Below are positions 1 to 5,583 of a stretch of 6,385 bases of DNA, in pieces. The DNA is from Chitinophagaceae bacterium UBA2789 (GTDB taxonomy: Bacteria > Bacteroidota > Bacteroidia > Chitinophagales > Chitinophagaceae): positions 1 to 6,385 of the forward strand of contig DEHX01000017.1 of assembly GCA_002352145.1 (NCBI GenBank). Direction: 5' to 3'. Numbering within the stretch: position 1 is the first letter of the stretch; every line of letters begins with the position of its first letter. Both the position numbers and the translations under genes were made by a program. Under the pieces are notes generated by a model. The model was not told where the DNA came from and did not search any database. It was given only the letters and a program-made list of their open reading frames with translations.

Positions 1-446
1 TATTTTATTACAATTTCAGTCGCAGATTGTTTGACAGCTTCCTTTTTCGGAAGGTTTAATCTCAACACACCATTGACGTAAGATGCTTCAATACTCGTTG
101 CATCAATTCTTTCGTCCAATGTGAAAGATCTCTTAAAAGACCGGAAGTTGTATTCCTTCCTTATTTGTTTATCGCTTTCTTCATTTGCCTCATTCGTCTT
201 TTCTGCAGACACAGTCAAAATATCTTGTTCGATGTTTACTTTAAAATCAGTTTTGTCAAAACCCGGAGCAATCACTTCTAGTTGAAAACTCTTTTCTGTT
301 TCTTTGACGTTTACAGGTATTGAATCTTTTCTTACAGTATTGTTAAAGCCGCTGCTTAGTAACACCGGCAGTTCTGTAAAAAGGTCATCAACCAGGTTGC
401 TAAATGTACCTTCAAAAGGCTTTCTGCTGAATTTTACGTATGCCAT
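1..446 (-). CDS. Hsp20/alpha-crystallin family small heat-shock protein (stop codon cut by window edge)
   Basis: ATP-independent cytosolic holdase chaperone that binds unfolding proteins. The minus strand reads 148 codons from the ATG at 446, then TA at bases 2-1. The stop is therefore almost certainly complete one base outside the window, and the length is normal for the family. The alpha-crystallin domain spans about residues 40-134. It opens with PVNVKE (44-49), continues with the APGFDKTDFKV segment (60-70), and closes with the diagnostic strand ASYVNGVLRLNLPK (121-134). The C-terminal IVI (145-147) fits the I-x-I tail motif used in oligomer assembly. The ATG at 446 is the only reasonable start, because an in-frame TGA lies upstream at 488-486. 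The gene is transcribed divergently from the bacilliredoxin gene. I see no CIRCE element and no clear promoter for it, so its heat regulation is not readable here. The family call is very secure; the client range is unknown. Confidence 0.95.
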   Translation of the reverse strand, partial: MAYVKFSRKPFEGTFSNLVDDLFTELPVLLSSGFNNTVRKDSIPVNVKETEKSFQLEVIAPGFDKTDFKVNIEQDILTVSAEKTNEANEESDKQIRKEYNFRSFKRSFTLDERIDATSIEASYVNGVLRLNLPKKEAVKQSATEIVIK

Positions 447-483
447 AATTATAGTTTTTAGATTAAAGAATTTGATTATAGTT

Positions 484-534
484 TGTCAAACCTTATACCA
501 TGGCAAATAATAATGTCATACCTGACAGTGATCA
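484..534. promoter_or_regulatory. Cluster of small inverted repeats in the hsp20-bacilliredoxin divergent region
   Basis: GTTTGTCAAAC (481-491) is a perfect 5-1-5 palindrome about 35 bp upstream of the hsp20 start. TGTCATACCTGACA (514-527) is a 5-4-5 inverted repeat, followed by the palindrome TGATCA (529-534). The sequence TGTCA occurs in both larger repeats, 30 bp apart. These could be operator half-sites for a regulator of one or both divergent genes. Repeats this short also arise by chance in A/T-rich DNA, so the call is tentative. Confidence 0.2.
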
Positions 535-605
535 TGAACAAATCGGGACATTATTTCCGAAATCAGAAATTTTTACTGCCAGAATTGCTTCTGCGTAAGG
601 TATAC

Positions 606-637
606 TTGATATCAGCTCAACATTTTGTATAGCTTTG
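606..637 (+). promoter_or_regulatory. Bacteroidota-type promoter for the bacilliredoxin gene
   Basis: TAGCTTTG at 630-637 matches the Bacteroidota -7 consensus TAnnTTTG exactly. TTG at 606-608 sits 21 bp upstream, within the usual spacing for the -33 element. The -7 box ends 29 bp before the ATG at 667, giving a leader of roughly 20-25 nt rich in A/T and without a Shine-Dalgarno sequence, as is normal for this phylum. Confidence 0.6.
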
Positions 638-666
638 TGTTTTATTAATAATCAAACAGATAAACT

Positions 667-1083
667 ATGTATCCAGAGGAAATAGTAATCCCCATGAAAG
701 AAGAACTGACCGAAAATGGATTTACAGAACTTCTTTCGCCAGCTGAAGTTGAAGTACAACTCGCCAAAGAGGGAACAACCCTTGTTATGATCAATTCAGT
801 TTGCGGATGTTCAGCCGGTACTGCCCGTCCGGGTGTTTTAATGGCTGTGCATAATACTCCTAAGAAACCAGACTACCTTACTACAAGTTTTGCTGGTTTT
901 GATGTAGATGCAGTCAAAGCGTTGCGCCAGCATCTTATGCCATATCCTCCTTCTTCACCGGCCATCGCTCTTTTTAAGAACGGACAACTGGTACATTTTA
1001 TCGAGAGGCACCAGATTGAAGGCAGACCGGCCCAGGTAATAGCCCAGAATCTGATTGCTGCATTCGAGCAGCATTGTAACTAA
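667..1083 (+). CDS. Bacilliredoxin, BrxA/BrxB (YphP/YqiW, DUF1094) family
   Basis: A cytosolic thioredoxin-fold protein of 138 residues. Characterised Bacillus members remove bacillithiol from S-bacillithiolated proteins after oxidative stress. The family signature is the C-G-C active site in NSVCGCSAGTARPGV (C46-G47-C48). Other family landmarks are the N-terminal MYPEEIVIPM, the proline-rich MPYPPSSPAIALF stretch (91-103) that carries the probable cis-proline region, and HFIERHQIEGR (110-120). An additional cysteine, C137, lies one residue from the C-terminus. The start at 667 is supported by the conserved MYPEE opening and by the promoter just upstream. The gene is monocistronic: its own promoter precedes it and a strong terminator follows 22 bp after the stop. 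The family is secure. Use of bacillithiol by this organism is inferred, because no bsh biosynthesis gene is in the window. This is not the unrelated BREX defence protein also named BrxA. Confidence 0.93.
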   Translation: MYPEEIVIPMKEELTENGFTELLSPAEVEVQLAKEGTTLVMINSVCGCSAGTARPGVLMAVHNTPKKPDYLTTSFAGFDVDAVKALRQHLMPYPPSSPAIALFKNGQLVHFIERHQIEGRPAQVIAQNLIAAFEQHCN

Positions 1084-1105
1084 TACTTATCGCTTATATA
1101 TGAGG

Positions 1106-1134
1106 AAAGCCCCGATGATTTACGGGGCTTTTTT
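1106..1134 (+). terminator. Intrinsic terminator of the bacilliredoxin gene
   Basis: AAAGCCCCG (1106-1114) pairs perfectly with CGGGGCTTT (1123-1131), forming a 9-bp stem with an 8-nt loop. A T-run at 1129-1134 follows. The hairpin begins 22 bp after the stop codon. A further copy of the right arm occurs at 1167-1175. Confidence 0.9.
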
Positions 1135-1157
1135 AATACAATTCTTAAAGGGTAAAA

Positions 1158-1189
1158 TTGATAACTCGGGGCTTTCTTTAGTATATTCG
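1158..1189 (+). promoter_or_regulatory. Probable promoter of the lgt-type gene
   Basis: TATATTCG at 1182-1189 differs from TAnnTTTG at one position. TTG at 1158-1160 lies 21 bp upstream, the same spacing as at the bacilliredoxin promoter. The -7 box ends 21 bp before the ATG at 1211, so the leader would be short. The spacer contains a copy of the preceding terminator's right arm (1167-1175). Confidence 0.5.
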
Positions 1190-1210
1190 CCCCCAATCAA
1201 TTAAGTATTC

Positions 1211-2377
1211 ATGTATCCTAACCTTTACTATGCATTTAAGGACCTTTTTGGCGTAGAATGGACTTTCCTTCGATTCGTTAATTCATTTGGCTTTTTTGTA
1301 GCTATCGCTTTCATTGTTGCTGCGGTGGTCTTAGCCAATGAGTTGAAGCGAAAAAGCAGGCAGGGCCTTTTTCAGCCTACCGAGATGCAGGTAATGGTGG
1401 GGCAGCCGGCAAGTATGCTTGACATAGGCTTGAATTTTTTGCTTGGTTTTGTATTAGGCTATAAAATTGTTGCCCTTTTTATTCTCGATAGTTCGGCAAC
1501 AGAAGATCCACAGGCTTTTATTTTTTCAGGAATGGGTAGCTGGCCTGCAGGTATTGGGCTTGGGCTGCTTTTTGCCGGATTAAAATGGTGGGAGAAGAAC
1601 AAACAAAAGCTGGCCAAACCAGAAAAAAGGACAGTAAGAATATGGCCCCACGACAGGGTAGGAGAGCTTACAATTATTGCTCTTGTTTTTGGCCTGGTTG
1701 GAGCCAAGCTCTTTGATATTTTTGAGAATTGGTCTGATTTTCTGGAACATCCTTCAGATTATATCTTCTCTGCTAAGGGACTTACTTTCTATGGCGGTTT
1801 GATTTGCGCCGGTTTGGCTATCTGGTGGTACGCCAGAAAACATAAAATCGGCTTTTGGCATCTGAATGACGCTTTTGGCCCAACTATGATGATCGCTTAC
1901 GCCGTAGGCAGGATTGGTTGCCAGGTTTCCGGGGATGGCGACTGGGGTATTGTCAATAATAATCCTAAGCCTTTTTCCTGGCTACCAGATTGGATGTGGG
2001 CTTACAAGTACCCACATAACGTAAACGAAATGGGGATCAAAATACCGGGTTGTGAAGGCAAATTTTGTAACGAACTACCCGAAGCTGTTTATCCAACTCC
2101 GCTATATGAAATCGTAGCCTGTTTTATTCTCTTTTTTATTTTGTGGAGCTTGAGAAAAAGGTTAAAAATTCCCGGTACTCTATTTGCTTTATACCTGATG
2201 CTCAATGGTATCGAACGATTTTTTATTGAAAAAATAAGGGTAAATACCCGTATCAACATTCTTGGGTTTCAACCTACTCAGGCTGAGGTAATCTCATCAT
2301 TGCTTTTTCTTTCAGGTTTGGCGATTTGGATAATATTGAGCAGGCGGGCAAAAAAGGCTCCTGCGGCTAAGGGTTAG
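1211..2377 (+). CDS. lgt: Prolipoprotein diacylglyceryl transferase homologue, long Bacteroidota form
   Basis: Lgt is the inner-membrane enzyme that moves diacylglyceryl from phosphatidylglycerol to the lipobox cysteine of prelipoproteins. This protein has 388 residues, about 100 more than E. coli Lgt. It is strongly hydrophobic, with segments near 22-43, 69-92, 104-124, 152-171, 188-207, 221-236, 299-315 and 355-376. Matches to Lgt are GLTFYGG (190-196), GRIGCQVSGDGDWG (233-246, counterpart of GRLGNFINGELWG), YPTPLYE (294-300), and LNGIERFFIEKIR (331-343). In the last, R336, E340 and R343 match the conserved R/E/R pattern. Two important positions differ: E. coli H103 corresponds to Y194, and N146 to C237. 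A loop at about 247-293 contains C281 and C286. The start MYPNLYYAF fits the long-form family as I know it and follows a promoter-like box. Family membership is secure; whether it is the cell's functional Lgt or a divergent paralogue is not. Confidence 0.85.
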   Translation: MYPNLYYAFKDLFGVEWTFLRFVNSFGFFVAIAFIVAAVVLANELKRKSRQGLFQPTEMQVMVGQPASMLDIGLNFLLGFVLGYKIVALFILDSSATEDPQAFIFSGMGSWPAGIGLGLLFAGLKWWEKNKQKLAKPEKRTVRIWPHDRVGELTIIALVFGLVGAKLFDIFENWSDFLEHPSDYIFSAKGLTFYGGLICAGLAIWWYARKHKIGFWHLNDAFGPTMMIAYAVGRIGCQVSGDGDWGIVNNNPKPFSWLPDWMWAYKYPHNVNEMGIKIPGCEGKFCNELPEAVYPTPLYEIVACFILFFILWSLRKRLKIPGTLFALYLMLNGIERFFIEKIRVNTRINILGFQPTQAEVISSLLFLSGLAIWIILSRRAKKAPAAKG

Positions 2378-2640
2378 AGTTAAAAAGTTATTTTTAGTCA
2401 ATTAACCAATAGAAGTCAGGCTGGAAGCAGTTTTTAGAGGATTATTCACATTAGAAAACGTTTGCGCATCATTCTGTGAGTAATTTTAGCGACATAATGC
2501 TATGAGATACCGCTGTTATTAACTACCTTTGCAGACAGTCCCGGACGGTAAATTCGTATTATTGCAATTAACTATCCATTTGCAACATTCTGCAAACAAA
2601 GACTGTCATTTATTCGTTTGATTCTTAAACAGTTTTAATT
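2378..2640. other. Intergenic region and probable rpoD leader
   Basis: These 263 bp hold no convincing gene. Just after the lgt stop there is a weak A/T-only hairpin (TAAAAA at 2381-2386 with TTTTTA at 2391-2396), too weak to call a terminator. A promoter-like box lies at 2524-2531. Two nested inverted repeats then precede rpoD: GACAGTC (2534-2540) with GACTGTC (2601-2607), and inside them TTTGCA (2579-2584) with TGCAAA (2591-2596) around a 6-nt loop. If transcription starts near 2537, only the inner hairpin would surely be in the mRNA. Confidence 0.4.
2524..2531 (+). promoter_or_regulatory. Probable -7 element of the rpoD promoter
   Basis: TACCTTTG is an exact TAnnTTTG match. I see no good TTG/TTTG at the expected -33 distance (around 2500-2504), so this may be a weak or factor-dependent promoter. 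It predicts an unusually long leader of about 100 nt before the ATG at 2641, compared with about 15-25 nt for other genes here. Confidence 0.5.
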
Positions 2641-3516
2641 ATGCGGCAGCTCAAAATTGCTACCCAGATCACAAACAGGGATTCCCAGGCAGTTGAAAAG
2701 TACTTACAGGAGATTTCTAAGATTTCAATGATTACTCCTGAGGAGGAAACTACACTAGCCCAGCGTATCAAGATGTTTCATAAGAACCCTTTGGATGCTC
2801 AGAGGGCTTTAGACAAGTTGGTACAGGCGAATCTTCGTTTTGTGGTATCTGTGGCCAAGCAATACCAGCACCAGGGGTTGTCATTAAGTGACTTGATTAA
2901 CGAGGGTAACCTCGGCTTGATTAAAGCGGCACAACGCTTTGACGAAACCAAAGGTTTCAAATTTATTTCATACGCCGTATGGTGGATTCGCCAGTCCATC
3001 TTGCAGGCGTTGGCAGAGCAGGGCAGATTAGTCCGCCTGCCTCAAAACAAAATTGGCACCTATAACAAAGCAAACAAAGCCTATATGGCTTTTGAGCAAG
3101 AGCATGAAAGGGAGCCTTCTACAGAAGAGCTTGCCGAATTGCTGGAGATGAGTGAAACCGAGATCAACAACATTTTCCAAAGCAACACCCGTCACACTTC
3201 GCTGGACGCTCCTGTGCATGAAGCTGAAGATGTAGCGATGGGTGATTTACTGGAAGGCAGTGATGACACAGATGACGATGTGATGAAGGATTCACTCAGA
3301 AACGAAATTCGCCGGGTATTAAAATCACTTTCTCCCCGGGAAGCTGAGATTGTTAATGCTTACTTTGGCCTGGATGGCGAAAATGGGGTAACCATCGAGC
3401 AAATTGGTCAGAAATACGATCTGACAAAGGAACGTATCCGCCAGATCAAAGAAAGGGCTATTAAGCGCTTACAAAAGGCCCGTTACAGCAGTGCTTTAAA
3501 AGCATATCTCGGCTAA
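2641..3516 (+). CDS. rpoD: Primary RNA polymerase sigma factor (sigma-70, RpoD/SigA)
   Basis: The principal sigma factor directs RNA polymerase to housekeeping promoters. At 291 residues it is the compact form typical of Bacteroidota, lacking region 1.1 and the large non-conserved insert of E. coli RpoD. Region 1.2 lies near residues 16-45 (DSQAVEKYLQEISKISMITP). Region 2 covers about 58-128 and includes NLRFVVSVAKQY, the core-binding LSDLINEGNLGLIKA, and the promoter-melting and -10-reading FISYAVWWIRQSI (108-120). Region 3 runs about 133-215, with an acidic stretch near 195-214. Region 4 (228-286) carries the helix-turn-helix GVTIEQIGQKYDLTKERIRQ (249-268), which reads the -33 element. The ATG at 2641 gives the MRQLKI opening usual for this family. 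The gene stands alone, with its own promoter-like box and a strong terminator 50 bp after the stop. The sigma factor presumably recognises the TAnnTTTG boxes noted elsewhere in this window. Confidence 0.96.
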   Translation: MRQLKIATQITNRDSQAVEKYLQEISKISMITPEEETTLAQRIKMFHKNPLDAQRALDKLVQANLRFVVSVAKQYQHQGLSLSDLINEGNLGLIKAAQRFDETKGFKFISYAVWWIRQSILQALAEQGRLVRLPQNKIGTYNKANKAYMAFEQEHEREPSTEELAELLEMSETEINNIFQSNTRHTSLDAPVHEAEDVAMGDLLEGSDDTDDDVMKDSLRNEIRRVLKSLSPREAEIVNAYFGLDGENGVTIEQIGQKYDLTKERIRQIKERAIKRLQKARYSSALKAYLG

Positions 3517-3527
3517 ATTATGAAAAT

Positions 3528-3543
3528 CTGCCTGCGGAGGCAG
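3528..3543. repeat. GC-rich palindromic element (possible dispersed repeat)
   Basis: CTGCCT (3528-3533) and AGGCAG (3538-3543) form a perfect 6-bp inverted repeat around the tetraloop GCGG. It begins 12 bp after the rpoD stop codon. Its composition is much richer in G+C than the surrounding DNA. Similar CCTGCCTGC-type palindromes are, from memory, common between genes in many Bacteroidota, so this may be one copy of a dispersed family. It could also stabilise the rpoD mRNA 3' end. It has no T-tract and is not itself a terminator. Confidence 0.5.
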
Positions 3544-3566
3544 GTTGGTGGGTATATCAGTACTTT

Positions 3567-3605
3567 AACTCCGGTCTTGTTCAAATGAGACCGGAGTTCT
3601 TCTTT
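3567..3605 (+). terminator. Intrinsic terminator of rpoD
   Basis: AACTCCGGTCT (3567-3577) pairs with AGACCGGAGTT (3588-3598), giving an uninterrupted 11-bp stem with a 10-nt loop. It is followed by the T-rich TTCTTCTTT (3597-3605). It separates rpoD from the lipoprotein gene. Confidence 0.85.
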
Positions 3606-3646
3606 CCAAACTATTTCACACTTGGCGGGTTATTTTTACACTGGCT

Positions 3647-4534
3647 ATGAAAATTTCAACGACATTATTGCTTTTGCTTACGGTTTTGTTTTTTTCATCC
3701 TGTGAAAAGACAGTTGACTTTAAACTGAGTGTGCAGGAGCCAAAACTGGTAGTGGAAGCCACTATTGAAAATGGACAAGCCCCATTCGTTTATTTGTCCC
3801 GAAGTATTGAATACTTTTCTTCAGTATCCTACGATATTTTAGCCAATAGTTCAGTTTCCGGGGCAGAAATATATGTATCTGACGGTACCCGAACACATAA
3901 ATTGAAGGAATACAGTATTCTAACACCGACAGGCAGCAATTTTTTTTACTACACGAATGACCCGGCCACTCCTGCAACTGCGATAACAGGGCAACTAAAC
4001 TCAAACTATACATTAAGAATAACCAGTAATGGAAAAGAATACACTGCTTCAACAAGGATTCCGGGAATAACAAGGCAAATTGATTCTGTTTACTGGAAAC
4101 CTGCACCTGCTGGAAACCCCGCTGAAAAAGTAGTTTTAATGGTCAAAGCGACAGATCCTGCCGGTTTTGGTGATTATATCAGGTATTTTACAAAGCAAAA
4201 CAGAGACCCTTTTTATCCCGGGTTAAATTCAGTATATGATGACCAGATTATTGACGGTACAACCTATGAAGTGCAGGTGGAAAGAGGGATTCCCAGAACC
4301 GGCTCTATACCTGAAAACTATTCATTTTTTAATCGTGGCGATACTGTAACCCTCAAGCTGGCTAATATAGATAAGGCCACATACGATTTTTGGCGAACAA
4401 TGGAATTTACCTACGCAAGTGTTGGAAATCCTTTTTCATCTCCGACCAAAGTGATCAGTAATGTAACAGGTGGTGCGCTGGGGTATTTTGGAGGATACGC
4501 AGCGCAGTACAGAACTATTATCATTCCACGGTAA
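3647..4534 (+). CDS. DUF4249-family lipoprotein
   Basis: A predicted lipoprotein of 295 residues with no established biochemical function. The N-terminus is a classic lipoprotein signal peptide: MKIS, a hydrophobic run TTLLLLLTVLFF (5-16), then SSC with the lipidated cysteine at C19. The mature protein begins CEKTVDFKL and continues PKLVVEATIENGQAPFVYLS (32-51), a pattern typical of DUF4249. The C-terminal ALGYFGGYAAQYRTIIIP is also characteristic. The rest is Ser/Thr-rich and predicted extracytoplasmic, probably beta-rich. Members commonly sit directly downstream of a TonB-dependent receptor gene and are thought to act with it at the outer membrane. Here no receptor gene is adjacent, since rpoD and its terminator lie upstream and trxB downstream. 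TATTTTTA (3631-3638) resembles a -7 box but is only 8 bp from the ATG, so the promoter is uncertain. Codons near residue 98 include a run of eight T (3940-3947). Confidence 0.85.
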   Translation: MKISTTLLLLLTVLFFSSCEKTVDFKLSVQEPKLVVEATIENGQAPFVYLSRSIEYFSSVSYDILANSSVSGAEIYVSDGTRTHKLKEYSILTPTGSNFFYYTNDPATPATAITGQLNSNYTLRITSNGKEYTASTRIPGITRQIDSVYWKPAPAGNPAEKVVLMVKATDPAGFGDYIRYFTKQNRDPFYPGLNSVYDDQIIDGTTYEVQVERGIPRTGSIPENYSFFNRGDTVTLKLANIDKATYDFWRTMEFTYASVGNPFSSPTKVISNVTGGALGYFGGYAAQYRTIIIPR

Positions 4535-4605
4535 AGAAAATTAAGGTTTGTCCACAGTAATCAACAGAGCGACTAATGTCACATTAATTAAATAGTTTTA
4601 ACGGC

Positions 4606-4613
4606 TATTTTTG
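4606..4613 (+). promoter_or_regulatory. Probable -7 element of the trxB-folB promoter
   Basis: TATTTTTG matches TAnnTTTG exactly and ends 20 bp before the trxB ATG, implying a leader of about 10-15 nt. No TTG is visible at the expected -33 distance (about 4582-4586), so the upstream element is weak. No terminator is evident between the lipoprotein gene and this box. Confidence 0.5.
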
Positions 4614-4633
4614 CCGGATATAAATTTTCCAGT

Positions 4634-5575
4634 ATGGAATCAAACGAAAGAGTTCAATGCCTGATTATCGGTTCAGGCCCGGCAGGATATACAGCAGCTA
4701 TTTATGCAAGCAGGGCAGGGTTGAAGCCAGTTTTGTACCAGGGTATTCAGCCCGGGGGTCAGTTAACAATTACTACAGAAGTTGAAAATTATCCTGGCTA
4801 TCCTGATGGCATACAGGGTCCTGAAATGATGGTACATTTTGAAAAACAGGCAGCCAGAATGGGGGCAGATATCCGGTATGGTTTAGCCACTAAAGTTGAT
4901 TTTTCCGGACCGGTACATAAAGTACAAATTGATGAAGAAAAATGGATAGAAGCAGATTCAGTGATCATCTCGACGGGGGCATCTGCAAAATGGCTGGGTT
5001 TGGAAAGTGAGCAGCGATTAAACGGTTACGGTGTCAGTGCCTGTGCCGTATGCGATGGTTTTTTCTTTAAAGGGAAAGAGGTAGCTATTGTCGGGGCAGG
5101 TGATACCGCTGCAGAAGAAGCTTTGTATCTCTCTAAAATTTGTGCACAGGTACACATGATTGTTCGAAGGGATGAAATGAGAGCCAGTAAAGTAATGCAG
5201 GATAGGGTAAAGAATACGGCCAACATCAAAATTTACTGGAATAGCGAAACGGATGAGGTGCTGGGAGATAAAAAAGTATCGGCAGTAAGAATAAAAAATA
5301 ATAAAACGGGGGAAAAACAGGAAATTCCGGTTAGTGCTTTTTTCGTAGCAATTGGTCATCAGCCAAATTCTGAAATTTTCAAAGGTTGGCTGGATATGGA
5401 TGAGGCAGGGTATGTAAAAACAGTGCCCGGTACAAGTAAAACCAATATTGAAGGTGTTTTTGCTGCGGGTGATGTTCAGGATAAAATTTATCGCCAGGCA
5501 GTGACAGCGGCCGGCAGTGGTTGTATGGCTGCTTTGGATGCAGAACGCTACCTTAGCGCCAAAGGAATTCACTAA
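4634..5575 (+). CDS. trxB: Thioredoxin-disulfide reductase
   Basis: This cytosolic FAD enzyme reduces oxidised thioredoxin with NADPH. The 313-residue length is that of low-molecular-weight bacterial TrxB. The FAD-binding loop is IIGSGPAGYTAAIYASRAG (11-29), followed by the FAD-contacting GIQPGGQL (37-44). The NADPH domain contains the redox-active CAVC (C137 and C140, followed by D141), the nucleotide loop VGAGDTAAEE (153-162), and VRRDEMRAS (177-185), whose arginines bind the 2'-phosphate. The second FAD motif is GVFAAGDVQDKIYRQA (274-289). The CxxC distinguishes it from ferredoxin-NADP reductases of the same fold and from YpdA-type bacillithiol disulfide reductases, which lack this pair. 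The loop reads GAGDTA rather than the commoner GGGDSA, a mild change. The gene is followed after 8 bp by folB and probably heads a two-gene operon. Together with the bacilliredoxin gene, it gives the window two thiol-redox functions. Confidence 0.97.
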   Translation: MESNERVQCLIIGSGPAGYTAAIYASRAGLKPVLYQGIQPGGQLTITTEVENYPGYPDGIQGPEMMVHFEKQAARMGADIRYGLATKVDFSGPVHKVQIDEEKWIEADSVIISTGASAKWLGLESEQRLNGYGVSACAVCDGFFFKGKEVAIVGAGDTAAEEALYLSKICAQVHMIVRRDEMRASKVMQDRVKNTANIKIYWNSETDEVLGDKKVSAVRIKNNKTGEKQEIPVSAFFVAIGHQPNSEIFKGWLDMDEAGYVKTVPGTSKTNIEGVFAAGDVQDKIYRQAVTAAGSGCMAALDAERYLSAKGIH

Positions 5576-5583
5576 AATGTATT

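Noticed and set aside
304..510. Plus-strand open frame of 68 codons opposite hsp20
   Set aside because: It lies mostly antisense to a clear Hsp20 gene and shows no recognisable protein features.
667..1083. BREX phage-defence BrxA
   Set aside because: The name is shared, but the CGC motif and 138-residue length identify a bacilliredoxin, and no BREX genes are nearby.
2378..2407. A/T-rich hairpin after the lgt stop as a terminator
   Set aside because: The stem is only A-T pairs (TAAAAA/TTTTTA) with no G-C core, too weak to support an intrinsic terminator.
3631..3638. TATTTTTA as the promoter of the DUF4249 gene
   Set aside because: It lacks the final G of TAnnTTTG, has no TTG at the right distance, and lies only 8 bp from the ATG.
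3762..4106. Minus-strand open frame of 114 codons opposite the DUF4249 gene
   Set aside because: It is antisense to a coherent lipoprotein gene and has no recognisable motif or start context.
4574..4581. TAATGTCA shared by the trxB upstream region and the hsp20-bacilliredoxin region (511-518), suggesting a common redox regulator
   Set aside because: Sharing of an 8-base word among about 800 bp of A/T-rich intergenic DNA is expected by chance, and only one site shows a dyad.
5018..5572. Minus-strand open frame of 184 codons opposite trxB
   Set aside because: It is entirely antisense to an intact, highly conserved trxB; its Cys/Phe/Tyr-rich composition is typical of a shadow frame.
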